Shown: positions 51,806 through 61,656, counted from the stretch's first letter. The stretch is 64,000 nt of DNA from Oscillospiraceae bacterium (GCA_902802045.1 CADCKQ010000001.1:246759-310758); one strand, 5' to 3'. Notes: generated by a model not told the origin, from the letters alone. A program made the numbers and translations.

Positions 51806-51834
51806 ATTATATCATTAAAAGGGCCAAGTCTCAA
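51806..51834 (-). promoter_or_regulatory. rpiB promoter inside the 3' end of the upstream gene
   Basis: Minus strand TTGAGA (51829-51834), 17-base spacer, TATAAT (51806-51811). The -35 lies within the last codons of the PMT-like gene and initiation would be near 51799, giving a leader of about 30 bases. Confidence 0.7.
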
Positions 51835-53602
51835 GCCAGCCCAGGAAATAGCTGATCCTGCTTCCGTCTGTCCTCGCGCCGGAAAGAACGGGATAGAATA
51901 GTATAAATACCGCGATGCAAAGTGCAGTATATCCGTATACGGGTATTCTCCAGTTCTTTACCGAAAGGCGCATGGCGTTGAAGATATATCCGACTGAGAG
52001 GCAGAGAAACACCATGCTCGGGAAATAGTGATAGGCGAAAGTGAGTCTGGTGATAAAGACCCAGGGCAAAAGCTGGGCCAGGTATCCGATGATGATGAAT
52101 ATCCCTCTGTTGTCCCTGTGAATGATCGAGATTACAAGAGTCATTATCATCGTTATTACACCGAGCCAGGTAAGGGCAGGATTTGTAAAGGCTCCGAAGA
52201 CCGATCTTGTCCCGTCGTCATAGTACTCGAGATAGTAGAGGATAGGCCTTATGTCGAAGATCCACTGATACCACACCGAAGAATACGGATGCTCCGCAAC
52301 GAGCCCCGAGTGGTAATTGAACATGTATTTCTGATTGTCTGTGACAATATTAAAGTATTCCCTGCTGAAATACATACCCGGGAATGTCATCCCCCGGGCA
52401 AGCCCGTATGGGAAATAGCTCAGATAATAGATAAGCGCCGGTATTATTACAAAAAACAGTACACACCATAGGCAGTTTGCGGCAAATGCCGTAAAGCCGT
52501 CTTTTCTGCGGCTTACGCGGAAGATCGCCCAGATGACGGCAAGGCCCGCTCCGGCATACAGACAGGTCCATTTGCAGGCAGCTCCGATCCCGAAACAGAG
52601 CCCCGAAAGGAAGAGATACAGGAGTTTTTCTTCTCCGTCTCTGCTCTCGCTGATATAAAGATACATAAACAGATACATGAGTATTATGAAAAACACTCCG
52701 TATGTGTCTATCGTGGCGATCCTCGTCTGTACGAAATGCATGAAATCGAAAGCGAAAACGGCGGTCGTGCAAGCGGGAACGGCTATGCCTCCGAACATTT
52801 TTTTGCATATCGCGTATAACGGAGGCAGCATGAGTATGCCGAAAAGTATTCCGGAAAATCTCCAGCCGAAAGGGGTCACTCCGAACAGGAGCATGCCAAT
52901 CGATATTATTATCTTCCCGAGCGGAGGATGCGAGATCTCATATATGTTTTCACCGCTCAGCCCTTCAAGAGCTGTTCTGGCGTGGTAGATCTCATCAAAA
53001 TACGTGCTGTTTAAAAATGTGGACTCTTCAGGGACCAGATCCTGCTCATCGCACAGCTCGGGTGCATCCTCAGAAGAAATCGGGATCATATTCCCGTCCC
53101 AGTCGAAGACCGCTATCTCGCCGAGCCAGAGATGCGAGTCTGCCTCTATCCGGAGATATTTTATATGTGTCGGATCTGCGCCTGAGGTCAGTTCCTTATC
53201 CTGCCAGAAAAGGAGTTTTGAATACTCCTGCTCCAACTTGTCAGCATAATAGTAGTTCTCCCCGTCATGAGAGAAATATATGCTGTAGTTTCCGGTGCAG
53301 ATGCCGCTGAAGCGGAAGATGCGGTCCAGATTCGAGCTTCTTTCGAGCTCTATAGTCGCAGTGTCACCGTTGCCGCTGAACTTTTTAAAGCTTTGAGGCG
53401 ATTCCGTGTTTCCGGAGTTGTAAAAAGCGACAGTACCGTATATTGCACACAACAAAAAAAGGACAAGGAAGTCTCTCCCGCCAAAGCGCCGGCGGGAGAC
53501 ATCTTTGTCCTCTGTAAGACAGGTCCTCACATCAGGTATGAAACCGTAGAAGACCGTAATGCATATAACGACTGTTATGGGTAAAATATAGAAATGTGCC
53601 AT
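51815..53602 (-). CDS. PMT-type dolichyl-phosphate-mannose protein mannosyltransferase homologue (GT39)
   Basis: A 595-residue membrane protein with an N-terminal helix, an outer segment of about 100 residues (SICFSHDGENYYY-like, beta-rich, similar to a discoidin or PMT insert) and then about ten more helices. The GT39 acidic signature is STYFDEIYHARTA near residue 200, followed by YEISHPPLGKIII and FGWRFSGILFGI. It likely transfers a sugar from a polyprenyl-phosphate donor to an outer protein or polymer. Its ATG overlaps the stop of the methyltransferase gene by one base. Confidence 0.88.
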   Translation of the reverse strand: MAHFYILPITVVICITVFYGFIPDVRTCLTEDKDVSRRRFGGRDFLVLFLLCAIYGTVAFYNSGNTESPQSFKKFSGNGDTATIELERSSNLDRIFRFSGICTGNYSIYFSHDGENYYYADKLEQEYSKLLFWQDKELTSGADPTHIKYLRIEADSHLWLGEIAVFDWDGNMIPISSEDAPELCDEQDLVPEESTFLNSTYFDEIYHARTALEGLSGENIYEISHPPLGKIIISIGMLLFGVTPFGWRFSGILFGILMLPPLYAICKKMFGGIAVPACTTAVFAFDFMHFVQTRIATIDTYGVFFIILMYLFMYLYISESRDGEEKLLYLFLSGLCFGIGAACKWTCLYAGAGLAVIWAIFRVSRRKDGFTAFAANCLWCVLFFVIIPALIYYLSYFPYGLARGMTFPGMYFSREYFNIVTDNQKYMFNYHSGLVAEHPYSSVWYQWIFDIRPILYYLEYYDDGTRSVFGAFTNPALTWLGVITMIMTLVISIIHRDNRGIFIIIGYLAQLLPWVFITRLTFAYHYFPSMVFLCLSVGYIFNAMRLSVKNWRIPVYGYTALCIAVFILFYPVLSGARTDGSRISYFLGWLETWPF

Positions 53603-54711
53603 TAAAAATACATAAACAGATCACATTTGATCATGCCGTTGTATAATTTGCGTTTCTTGACCGCCTGTTTGCCGAATTTTCTCTCAAATTCGGTATGGGA
53701 GGAGAGCAGATACAAATTCCAGTTTACGCTCTGCCGGTATCTCTTTCCAAAGCCTTCATAAAGGGCTTCGGCCTCCTGCTTCTCCATAATCCTCTCACCG
53801 TAAGGAGGATTTGTGACTATGACACCGCGATCAGTCTTTCTGTCGAAATCCATGGCGTCAGCGACTTCAAATCTGACAACATCGCCGACTCCTGCACGTT
53901 TTGCGTTCTCTCTGGCCATCTCTATGGCCTTGGGATCTATATCAGAGCCCGTTATACTGTAGCTGCCGCTGTATTCACGGCTTCTGGCATACTCGCGGGC
54001 CCGTTCCCAGGCACCTTTGTCCAGATTCTTCCAGTTTTGGGCAGAAAAGCTTCTGTTCAGGCCCGGAGCTATGTTCCTTGCGATCAGGGCCGCTTCTATG
54101 GGGATAGTCCCGCTTCCGCAGAAAGGATCACAGAAATCGCCCTTTCCTTTGTAGCGTGAGAAATACACCATAGCTGCAGCCATCGTCTCCTTTATGGGAG
54201 CCGTCATATGTGCAGGCCGGTAGCCTCTCTTATGCAGGCCTTCTCCGGAAGTATCGATGCACAGGGAGACCCTGTCCTTCATAATAGCAAACTGTATCTG
54301 GTAAAGAGCGCCCGTTTCATCAAACCAGGTTATGCCGTATACACTCTTCAGCCGTTCGACAACAGCTTTCTTGATAATGGACTGGCAGTCGGATACGGAA
54401 AAGAGCTTGGAGTTGAGGCTGTGCCCTTTTACCGGGAAGGCCCCGTCTTTCGGAATATAGTTTTCCCAGGGCAGAGCCTTGGTCTTTTCAAAGAGTTCCT
54501 CAAAACTCAGGGCATCAAAAGCCCCGACTTCGATCATGACCCTCTCGCCTATTCTTGAGCAGATATTAGCTCTCGCTACAGTATCTGCACCGCCCTCGAA
54601 ATACACACGCCCGTTTTCGGCCGCTACATTTTTGCACTCCATGCGCCTGAGTTCATCTGCTATAGGCGCTTCAAGTCCGAGCAGGCAGGGTACTGTCAGT
54701 CTGTATGTCAT
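53602..54711 (-). CDS. THUMP-domain RNA guanine methyltransferase (RlmL/YpsC type)
   Basis: A 369-residue SAM-dependent methyltransferase. The N-terminal ferredoxin-like and THUMP part covers about 1-155. FCDPFCGSGTIPIEAAL (about 194-210) is the SAM site and NPPYGERI (about 299-306) the base-binding motif IV of N2/N6-adenine- or guanine-type methylases. It probably methylates 23S rRNA. It overlaps the EFR1 gene stop by four bases. Confidence 0.9.
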   Translation of the reverse strand: MTYRLTVPCLLGLEAPIADELRRMECKNVAAENGRVYFEGGADTVARANICSRIGERVMIEVGAFDALSFEELFEKTKALPWENYIPKDGAFPVKGHSLNSKLFSVSDCQSIIKKAVVERLKSVYGITWFDETGALYQIQFAIMKDRVSLCIDTSGEGLHKRGYRPAHMTAPIKETMAAAMVYFSRYKGKGDFCDPFCGSGTIPIEAALIARNIAPGLNRSFSAQNWKNLDKGAWERAREYARSREYSGSYSITGSDIDPKAIEMARENAKRAGVGDVVRFEVADAMDFDRKTDRGVIVTNPPYGERIMEKQEAEALYEGFGKRYRQSVNWNLYLLSSHTEFERKFGKQAVKKRKLYNGMIKCDLFMYF

Positions 54712-55493
54712 TCTATGTGGATGAGCGATTTTGTGAGTTCATCAGCGGAAACGTTCGGGTTTCTCCACTGTTCTCTGTTTTTAGTGATATTGCCGCAGGA
54801 AATGGCATTCTTCGGACAATACTGCAGACATCTTAAGCACTGCATGCAGCTCGGACCCCACTGCGGTTTCCCGTCTTCAATTCTGATGTTTTCCTGCGGG
54901 CAGAGTCTCGCACAGAGACCGCAGCCTATGCACTCGTCGCTCACTTTGAATTCCTTGAGCTTTGCTTTGGCGATCATCGGCCAGCCTGCATTTTCTACAG
55001 CATTTAGCACGTTTAAAGCAGGGCTCTCTTTCTTCATGCGTTTGCCTGCCAGCACATCGGCTGCAATTGCCTTTGCCATCTTCTCAGAGTGCAGCTGCGC
55101 TGCTTCGGGAGACATGGGCGGAACCATTACGGTATGAGGCATGAGCCAGATGCACGCGCTCTGGTGAACTACGCTGTTCCAGTAGCAGAGAGGCACGTGT
55201 TTGCTGATCTGTTTCAGGGCATTGCCCTTATAGCCGCAGTAGGAGACTACTCCGAAGGTGTAGGCCGTGGGGTTGACCGTGATCTGCCTGACAACGGACT
55301 CAAGTCCCAGAGGCAGTCCGCCGCCGTGGCAGGGCACTACGAAACCGACTCTGTGCGCATAACGCACATCGAGATTTTCGTTGTTCTTTTTCATCATAAT
55401 GATGTCTGTATCACCAAGCTCTTTTGCGATGTTCTTGGCGATGTCCAGGCAGTTGCCGGTGCCTGAGAAGCAGAATATTACATTATATGCCAT
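54708..55493 (-). CDS. EFR1-family flavodoxin-ferredoxin protein
   Basis: A 261-residue electron-transfer protein. A flavodoxin-like N-terminal part has FSGTGNCLDIAKNIAKELG for FMN phosphate binding and later VSYCGYKGNALK. The C-terminal part has two 4Fe-4S motifs, CIGCGLCARLCP and CMQCLRCLQYCP. Such proteins are frequent in anaerobic Clostridia and may shuttle electrons for local redox enzymes. The gene lies 21 bases after the CofE-like gene. Confidence 0.92.
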   Translation of the reverse strand: MAYNVIFCFSGTGNCLDIAKNIAKELGDTDIIMMKKNNENLDVRYAHRVGFVVPCHGGGLPLGLESVVRQITVNPTAYTFGVVSYCGYKGNALKQISKHVPLCYWNSVVHQSACIWLMPHTVMVPPMSPEAAQLHSEKMAKAIAADVLAGKRMKKESPALNVLNAVENAGWPMIAKAKLKEFKVSDECIGCGLCARLCPQENIRIEDGKPQWGPSCMQCLRCLQYCPKNAISCGNITKNREQWRNPNVSADELTKSLIHIE

Positions 55494-55514
55494 GATAACT
55501 CTCCCTGTTTATTA

Positions 55515-56705
55515 TTAATTTGTATAATTGTCAAAATAGCCCTGAACAAGGATAACCGGGGTGCCCTTGTCTCCGCTGCCGGAGGTAAGATCGCAGAGGC
55601 TCCCGATGAGGTCTGTCAGGTGGCGCGGAGTGGTTCCTTCGCTCACCATCTGTCCCTTGAGGTTGGAATCCTTTTCCCTTATCTTTTCGGATATCGCAGC
55701 TTTAAGCGCGTCTCCGCTCAGATCCGCGAAATCGTTGTCCGCAAGATATTTGAGTTTGAGTTCATTGGGGGTTCCCTCAAGCCCTGATGTGTAGAACGGA
55801 GAGACAACAGGATCCGCAAGTTCCCAGATCTTCCCGACGGGATCCTTAAATGCTCCGTCTCCGTATATCATGACCTCTATGCTTTTCCCTGTAGCGGCAT
55901 TTATACGCTTCTGTATGTCATAGACCAAAGCGCTTGCATCTCTCGGGAAAAGTTTCACTCTGTTTTCATCTGCCTTATTTGATCCCAGAAGCCCGTACTG
56001 CTCATTGTATCCGCTTCCGTTTACGGAGGAATTCATCAGTTCATCCAAAGAGCACACCATTTCTGCGCCTGCATTGAGAAGTCTCCTCTTCGTACGTTTT
56101 CTCGTATGTATGTCGCAGTTGATCACTTTCTTCGTGTACTCAAGCACCGCTCTGGGGTCATTTGCCAGAATGACCTCGCACTCAGCACCGGCCTCTTTGA
56201 CCGTATCCTGATAGTACCCTATGTAATCCATCCCGGTGAAGGGGTGGCGTATGTCTCCGAACAGCTCGCGGAATCTCTTTAAGGTGAGCACATCTCTGTA
56301 GGGATCTATGCCTGCCTCATCGAGCATCTCTATGGGAACGAGCTCATTGCCCACTTCGTCTGACGGATAGCTGAACTGAAGCACGATCTTGTCTGCTCCC
56401 TCAGCTATTCCGCGCAGACAGATGGCAAAACGGTTTCTGGAGAGTATCGGAAATATGACGCCTATTGTGCCTCTTCCGAACTTTGAGGCTGTATCTTCTG
56501 CAATGTCGCTGACGCTGCAGTAGTTGCCCTGGGCTCTCGCTACGACGGATTCGGTTATCGCGACCACGTCTCTGTCACGGATCTCAAAGCCCTCGCAATC
56601 TGCCGCTTCAAGTACGCTGCGTGTGACGATCTCTGCCAGATCATCGCCCTCGCGGATGATCGGGCAGCGGATCCCTCTTGATGTTGTTCCTGTTCTGCGT
56701 TCCAT
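55515..56705 (-). CDS. CofE-like (coenzyme F420-0:L-glutamate ligase family) protein
   Basis: A 396-residue protein of the F420 ligase fold (CofE/FbiB N-terminal type). The family start reads IREGDDLAEIVTRSV and DRDVVAITESVVARAQG; later GRGTIGVIFPILSRNRFA and VMIYGDGAFKDPVGKIWE. F420 biosynthesis is not expected in most gut Clostridia and no cofC, cofD, cofG or cofH is present here, so it probably ligates glutamate or another amino acid to a different acceptor. The neighbouring EFR1 flavodoxin may be its functional partner. Confidence 0.8.
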   Translation of the reverse strand: MERRTGTTSRGIRCPIIREGDDLAEIVTRSVLEAADCEGFEIRDRDVVAITESVVARAQGNYCSVSDIAEDTASKFGRGTIGVIFPILSRNRFAICLRGIAEGADKIVLQFSYPSDEVGNELVPIEMLDEAGIDPYRDVLTLKRFRELFGDIRHPFTGMDYIGYYQDTVKEAGAECEVILANDPRAVLEYTKKVINCDIHTRKRTKRRLLNAGAEMVCSLDELMNSSVNGSGYNEQYGLLGSNKADENRVKLFPRDASALVYDIQKRINAATGKSIEVMIYGDGAFKDPVGKIWELADPVVSPFYTSGLEGTPNELKLKYLADNDFADLSGDALKAAISEKIREKDSNLKGQMVSEGTTPRHLTDLIGSLCDLTSGSGDKGTPVILVQGYFDNYTN

Positions 56706-56731
56706 CTTTATATACGACCTTTCAAATAAAA

Positions 56732-58057
56732 TTAATCCTGTTTCTGTTTTTTGTTTTCAGTCTTCTTCTGCTCTTTCTCAGGACTGAGCACAGTCACCAA
56801 AACTCTGTCGACCCTTCTTGCTCCCATGGAGAGGACAGTAACGCGGAGATTTCTCCACTCAAAGCTGTCTCCCTCTTTTGGGAATTCTCCTCCGAAAGAT
56901 TCTATTGTCCAGCCTCCGACGGTTTCTGAATCAAAATCAAAGTCCTCTTCTCTGATATCCATCAGTTCGAGGAAGTCCCATACGGACATATCGCCGTCGA
57001 GCTCATAGACACCCTCTGTTCTGACAACAGCCTCTTCTTCGACAGTATCGGTCTCGTCCCAGATATCACCGACGATCTGTTCGAGAACATCCTCCATTGA
57101 AATGACTCCGCATGTCCCCCCGTATTCGTCCACAACGACTGCCAGATGCTGCTTTGCTTTCCTCATATTATCCATTACATCGGGCAGCTTCATCGTCTTG
57201 TACACATAGCAGGGCGGCATCAGAAGACTTCTGATATCGACCTCGCCTTCCGTATCAGTGACTGCTTTCAAAAAATGGTTCAGATACAGGACTCCGATTA
57301 TATTATCACGGCTGTCCTGATACACGGGAAGTCTGGAGTAGCTGGAGTTTTCGATCGTGCTGAGTATCTTGCTGTATTCGTCATCGATATCTATCGCAAG
57401 AAGGTCCACTCTGGCAGTCATTGCCTCCGAGGCCGAGATCTCGGAAAAGTCCAGAGCCGCTCTCATCAGTTCTGAGGCGTCTTCATCTATGACCTTCTCA
57501 TCTTCTGCAGTCTCTATGATATTCTGAAGCTCCTCCACCGCCTCTTCGCTGTCATCATCTTCCTTCTCTCCCTTGAGCGGAAGAGTGATCAGGTGAATGG
57601 AGCCGACGACAAGCGCCACGACCGGGCTCAATATGATCTCCAAAATGCGGATCGGCCAGGCGTATCTCAGTGCTGTCTTATTGGCATTTTTTTTGGAACT
57701 GATCTTAGGGATCGTTTCTCCGAAGATTATTATCACGATCGTGAGAACAAGTGTAGAAAGCCAGGCATAGGATTCCGACAGCATCAGGGTGACCGCAACT
57801 GTTCCGAGTGATGAACACGCTATGTTCGCGAGATTATTGCCGATCAGGATAGTGCTCAGTGTGTTGTCGAATTTATCCGTTATCTTCATGGCAAGAGCAG
57901 CAGTTCTGTTTCCGTTCTCTGCCATATTCTCGAGCCTTAATCTGTTGCAGGCCGAATATGCCATCTCTGTAGAGGAGAAGAATGCTGAGAAGCAAACACA
58001 TATGATTATGCCAATCAGCAGCGGCACGATTTCGGGAATCGTAAAGCTCACCGTCAT
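56732..58057 (-). CDS. CNNM/CorC-family membrane protein with CBS pair and CorC C-terminal domain
   Basis: A 441-residue protein. The CNNM (DUF21) membrane domain covers about 1-180 with an early SAFFSSTEMAYSACNRLRLE signature. A CBS pair lies at about 200-325 (LPVYQDSRDNIIGVLYL, VVDEYGGTCGVISMED). The CorC/HlyC transporter-associated domain follows at about 345-425. Family members are linked to magnesium efflux. The start overlaps the previous CNNM gene by four bases. It differs from that neighbour in having the C-terminal domain. Confidence 0.9.
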   Translation of the reverse strand: MTVSFTIPEIVPLLIGIIICVCFSAFFSSTEMAYSACNRLRLENMAENGNRTAALAMKITDKFDNTLSTILIGNNLANIACSSLGTVAVTLMLSESYAWLSTLVLTIVIIIFGETIPKISSKKNANKTALRYAWPIRILEIILSPVVALVVGSIHLITLPLKGEKEDDDSEEAVEELQNIIETAEDEKVIDEDASELMRAALDFSEISASEAMTARVDLLAIDIDDEYSKILSTIENSSYSRLPVYQDSRDNIIGVLYLNHFLKAVTDTEGEVDIRSLLMPPCYVYKTMKLPDVMDNMRKAKQHLAVVVDEYGGTCGVISMEDVLEQIVGDIWDETDTVEEEAVVRTEGVYELDGDMSVWDFLELMDIREEDFDFDSETVGGWTIESFGGEFPKEGDSFEWRNLRVTVLSMGARRVDRVLVTVLSPEKEQKKTENKKQKQD

Positions 58058-59100
58058 ACGGCATCACCGCCTTCCGGCCCTGCTTCTTCAGACTGCATCT
58101 TTTCAGGAGGGATCACATCGTCCTCATCCCAGATCTCGCCGACAAGTTCCTCCAGTATATCCTCTATTGTAACCAGACCCAGTATACCGCCGCGAGGATC
58201 TGTAACCATGGCAAGGCTCTGTTTGTCTCTGGACATAAGAGGGAGCAGGTCATGTATGGGAGTTGTACCCTTTATGAAATAGGCTTCTTCCAGAAGAGGG
58301 CGTATCTCTGCTGCGTTTCCCTTCATATATGCTTTGATAAATGAACGCACATGAAGTATGCCGATTATATTGTCAACGGTTTTTTCATATACCGGGATAC
58401 GGCTGTGACTTGACATTTTAATAAACCTGAGTGCTTCTTCCGGGCTTGAATCAATGTCCAATGCAACCATATCCACTCTCGGAGTCAGAATATCCTGGAC
58501 TGTCACTTCCACAAACTGCAACGCCGAGGAAACCAGCTCGCCCTGATCCTCATCAAGGCTGCCCTCCTCGGTCATATCCTCTATAATATCCTGCAGTTCA
58601 TCCTCTGTAACTGTTTTCTCGCCTTCGCCGCCCTTCTTTGTCGAGACGAAAGCGCTCAGAGCAGCCAATGCTGCAGACAGAGGGCTCAGGATCTTCATAA
58701 AGAAGAGCAGTATTCCGGATGTTGCTTTGGAAAAATAAAAGCTGTATTTCTTAGCGACACTTTTCGGGAGCATTTCGCCCGCATAGAAAACTGCAAAGGT
58801 GGTAATAATCGTCGAGAGCGAGACCGCGGAAAGACCCCATCTTCTTGTGACCGCTGTCGTTACGATCGACGCTATCGAAAGATGCACGATATTGGTGCAT
58901 ATAAGAATTGTCGTGATGGCTTTTTCGAAATGGTCCAATACGTACAGGACCCTCGCTGCCTTTCTGTCGCCTCTGTCGGAGGCTGTCTTGACTTTAACGC
59001 GGGAGACGGAGGCTATTGAAGTCTCCGTCACCGCGCATATCATTGCGAAGAATAAAAGAATTAAAGCTGCTAAAAAACCTGATCGACTTCCGTCGTCCAT
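58054..59100 (-). CDS. CNNM-family membrane protein with CBS pair, no CorC C-terminal domain
   Basis: A 348-residue paralogue of the next gene. CNNM (DUF21) membrane domain at about 1-170 (CAVTETSIASVSRVKVK), CBS pair at about 200-330 (IPVYEKTVDNIIGILHV, VTDPRGGILGLVTIED). After the second CBS it ends in a short acidic tail, so the CorC domain is absent. It lies 15 bases after pnp. The tandem pair may form a heterodimer. Confidence 0.9.
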   Translation of the reverse strand: MDDGSRSGFLAALILLFFAMICAVTETSIASVSRVKVKTASDRGDRKAARVLYVLDHFEKAITTILICTNIVHLSIASIVTTAVTRRWGLSAVSLSTIITTFAVFYAGEMLPKSVAKKYSFYFSKATSGILLFFMKILSPLSAALAALSAFVSTKKGGEGEKTVTEDELQDIIEDMTEEGSLDEDQGELVSSALQFVEVTVQDILTPRVDMVALDIDSSPEEALRFIKMSSHSRIPVYEKTVDNIIGILHVRSFIKAYMKGNAAEIRPLLEEAYFIKGTTPIHDLLPLMSRDKQSLAMVTDPRGGILGLVTIEDILEELVGEIWDEDDVIPPEKMQSEEAGPEGGDAV

Positions 59101-59115
59101 CTTGGGGGATACTCC

Positions 59116-61239
59116 TTATTTAAGTTCGCCGCGTTCCTTTAAGGCTTCCTTGCGGGAGATATTCCAGCGGCCCTTATCATCTATTCCTATGAACTTGACC
59201 CAGGTCTTGTCACCGACATTCAGAACGTCTTCGACCTTTTCGGTACGTTTGAACTCAAGATCCTTAATGTGGCACATGGCGTCCTTGCCCGGAACGAGTT
59301 CAACAAATGCGCCGAGATTGGAGATGACGCGTTTCACTTCTCCGTAGTAGAGAGCGCCGACTTCGGGCTCGAATACGATCTCATCGATGGTCTTCTTTGC
59401 CGCCCTGCAGGCTTCGATATCGGAGGAAGCTATGAATATGGTTCCGTCGTCATTTATGTCTATCTTGCATCCCGTGTCGGCAGTGATCTTCTGAATGACC
59501 TTTCCGCCGGTTCCTATGACCTCGCGGATCTTGTCCGGATTGATGGTCATCTGGATCATCTTGGGAGCAGTCTTGGCAAGCTCGTGTCTGGGTTCGGGAA
59601 TGGCCTTGAGCATGATCTCATCGAGGATCTGGAATCTTGCCTCTTTTGTCTTCTCAAAAGCCTCTTTAACTATCTCATGCTTGAGTCCGTCGTTCTTAAG
59701 GTCCATCTGGATTGCAGTGATTCCCTGTTTTGTTCCGGCCACCTTAAAGTCCATCTCGCCGTGGAAGTCTTCGACACCCTGGATATCTATAAATGTGGTG
59801 AAGTCATCATTGTCCTGGATAAGTCCGCAGGAAATTCCTGCTACGGGAGCCTTGAGGGGAACACCGGCATCCATAAGGGCAAGCGTCGAGCCGCAGATGG
59901 ATCCCTGAGAAGTGGAACCGTTGGAAGAAAGAACTTCAGATACTACGCGGATCGCATAGGGGAAATCTTCGACCTCGGGAATGACACACTCCAGGGCTTT
60001 CTCAACAAGAGCTCCGTGGCCGTACTCGCGTCTTCCGGTCGAGCGGGCAGCTCTTGCTTCGCCTGTCGAATAAGGAGGCATGTTGTAGTGATGCATGAAG
60101 CGTTTTTCTTCTTCTTCCCAGATCGTATCGAGTTTCTGGGCCTCGGAAAGAGTTGCGAGTGTCGCGATGGACAGGACCTGTGTCTGGCCTCTGGTAAAGA
60201 GACCTGAGCCGTGGACCTGAGGAAGCACTCCGACTTCTGCTGCCAGAGGTCTGATCTCATCCATTGAACGTCCGTCGACTCTCTTGCCGGCGAGCAGCCA
60301 TTTCTTTACGACCTTCTTCTGGAGCTTATAGAGGATCTCCTCCATGTAGTCCATCATATCCGGATGCTCTTCGCCGTACTTCTCCTGGACCATTGTTATC
60401 CAGTCGTTTACTCTTGCTTCACGGACATTCTTGTCATCGGTATCCATGCAGTATTCCATGGATTCAAACTCATTGCTGACCAGAGCTTCGAAGAGCTCAT
60501 CGTCAAAAGCGGCGTGCTCATACTCGAATTTGGGCTTGCCTATCTCCTCGACCATTTTGTCTATAAGGTCGAGTACGCTCTGCAGATGCTCATGAGCCTG
60601 TACTATGCCTTCATACATGATCTCATCGGGGATCTGATCCGCCTCGGACTCGATCATGACTATCTTCTTGTGCGTGGCGGCGACCGTTGTCGTCATGCGG
60701 TTGGTCTTTCTCTCTTCCTGAGTCGGGTTGAAGAGATATTTCTCTCCATCCCAGCCGAGAACTATACCGGCAATGGGACCGTTAAACGGCACATCAGAGA
60801 TCGAAACGGCAGCGCTGGCGCCGATCATGGCAGTGATCTCAGGGGAGCAGTCTCTGTCTACCGAGAGGACTTCACACGCAATGACGACATCATTTCTGAG
60901 GTCTGCCGGGAAGAGCGGTCTCATCGGGCGGTCTATAAGTCTGGAAGCCAGAACTGCGGGCAGGCTGGGCTTTCCTTCGCGGCGCATGAAGCTTCCGGGA
61001 ATACGTCCGACTGCATAGAGCTTCTCGTTGAAATCAACAGAGAGAGGGAAATAATCGGTGCCGTCCTTCGGGCGTGCAGAAGCGGTGCAGGTCACCAGGA
61101 CTGTTGTCTCACCGTATTTTACCAGTACTGCTGCATTGCACAGCTCTGCGAGTTTTCCGACCTCCATGCTCAGAGGCCTTCCCTCATACATCATTTCATA
61201 TTTGCGGTAGTTCGGGAATTCTTTGTGCGTAATTTTCAT
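59116..61239 (-). CDS. pnp: polyribonucleotide nucleotidyltransferase (PNPase)
   Basis: A 707-residue phosphorolytic 3'-5' exoribonuclease. Two RNase PH domains (about 10-230 and 320-550; GRIPGSFMRREGKPS, YSTGEARAARSTGRREYGHG region cited in part), a helical linker, a KH domain (IREVIGTGGKVIQKI at about 562-576) and an S1 domain (YYGEVKRVISNLGAFVE) complete the standard layout. AAAGG lies nine bases before the ATG. It follows rpsO, as in many bacteria, with a terminator in between. Confidence 0.98.
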   Translation of the reverse strand: MKITHKEFPNYRKYEMMYEGRPLSMEVGKLAELCNAAVLVKYGETTVLVTCTASARPKDGTDYFPLSVDFNEKLYAVGRIPGSFMRREGKPSLPAVLASRLIDRPMRPLFPADLRNDVVIACEVLSVDRDCSPEITAMIGASAAVSISDVPFNGPIAGIVLGWDGEKYLFNPTQEERKTNRMTTTVAATHKKIVMIESEADQIPDEIMYEGIVQAHEHLQSVLDLIDKMVEEIGKPKFEYEHAAFDDELFEALVSNEFESMEYCMDTDDKNVREARVNDWITMVQEKYGEEHPDMMDYMEEILYKLQKKVVKKWLLAGKRVDGRSMDEIRPLAAEVGVLPQVHGSGLFTRGQTQVLSIATLATLSEAQKLDTIWEEEEKRFMHHYNMPPYSTGEARAARSTGRREYGHGALVEKALECVIPEVEDFPYAIRVVSEVLSSNGSTSQGSICGSTLALMDAGVPLKAPVAGISCGLIQDNDDFTTFIDIQGVEDFHGEMDFKVAGTKQGITAIQMDLKNDGLKHEIVKEAFEKTKEARFQILDEIMLKAIPEPRHELAKTAPKMIQMTINPDKIREVIGTGGKVIQKITADTGCKIDINDDGTIFIASSDIEACRAAKKTIDEIVFEPEVGALYYGEVKRVISNLGAFVELVPGKDAMCHIKDLEFKRTEKVEDVLNVGDKTWVKFIGIDDKGRWNISRKEALKERGELK

Positions 61240-61314
61240 AGTATATACCTTTCATTGTGATCTTACGATTTTGAAAAAGATGCCAGATCCGGTTCTGACA
61301 AAATGGCCAGGTCT

Positions 61315-61348
61315 AAAAAAACAGGAGGACAATATTAAATTGTCCTCC
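61315..61348 (-). terminator. rpsO terminator
   Basis: GGAGGACAAT and ATTGTCCTCC form a 10-bp stem with a 5-base loop. On the minus strand it is followed by TG and seven T residues. It lies between rpsO and pnp, so pnp depends on readthrough or an undetected promoter. Confidence 0.88.
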
Positions 61349-61389
61349 CGTAAAAACCTTCATATCCTTCGGCTTTCGGAAATCCCGCC

Positions 61390-61656
61390 TTACTTGCGGA
61401 TTCCGAGTTTTGCAATAATTGCACGATAACGCTCGATGTCCTTCTTCATGAGGTAGTCGAGCAGGCGGCGGCGTTTACCGACCATTTTGTACATTCCGAG
61501 TCTGCTGTGTTTGTCAGCAGGGTGGGATTTCAAATGCTCTGTGAGTTCTCTGATACGCTCTGTCAATATGGCGATCTGTACCTCAGGCGAGCCTGTGTCT
61601 CCGTCGTGAGTCTTGTTGGCCTCAATGACGGCTGTCTTTTTTTCTTTTGTGATCAT
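61390..61656 (-). CDS. rpsO: 30S ribosomal protein S15
   Basis: An 88-residue protein of the usual S15 length. Conserved features are [37 protein letters not shown] and KRRRLLDYL. It binds 16S rRNA early in 30S assembly. AAAGG before the ATG, a consensus promoter and a structured leader point to normal ribosomal regulation. It is upstream of pnp. Confidence 0.98.
   Translation of the reverse strand: MITKEKKTAVIEANKTHDGDTGSPEVQIAILTERIRELTEHLKSHPADKHSRLGMYKMVGKRRRLLDYLMKKDIERYRAIIAKLGIRK

Noticed and set aside
55515..56705. CofE-like gene considered as proof of F420 biosynthesis
   Set aside because: The family is broader than F420 ligases and no other F420 gene is in view.
60364..61260. Open frame of 298 codons on the plus strand opposite pnp
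   Set aside because: Shadow of PNPase codon use; it would also cover the pnp start region, and no ribosome binding site precedes it.
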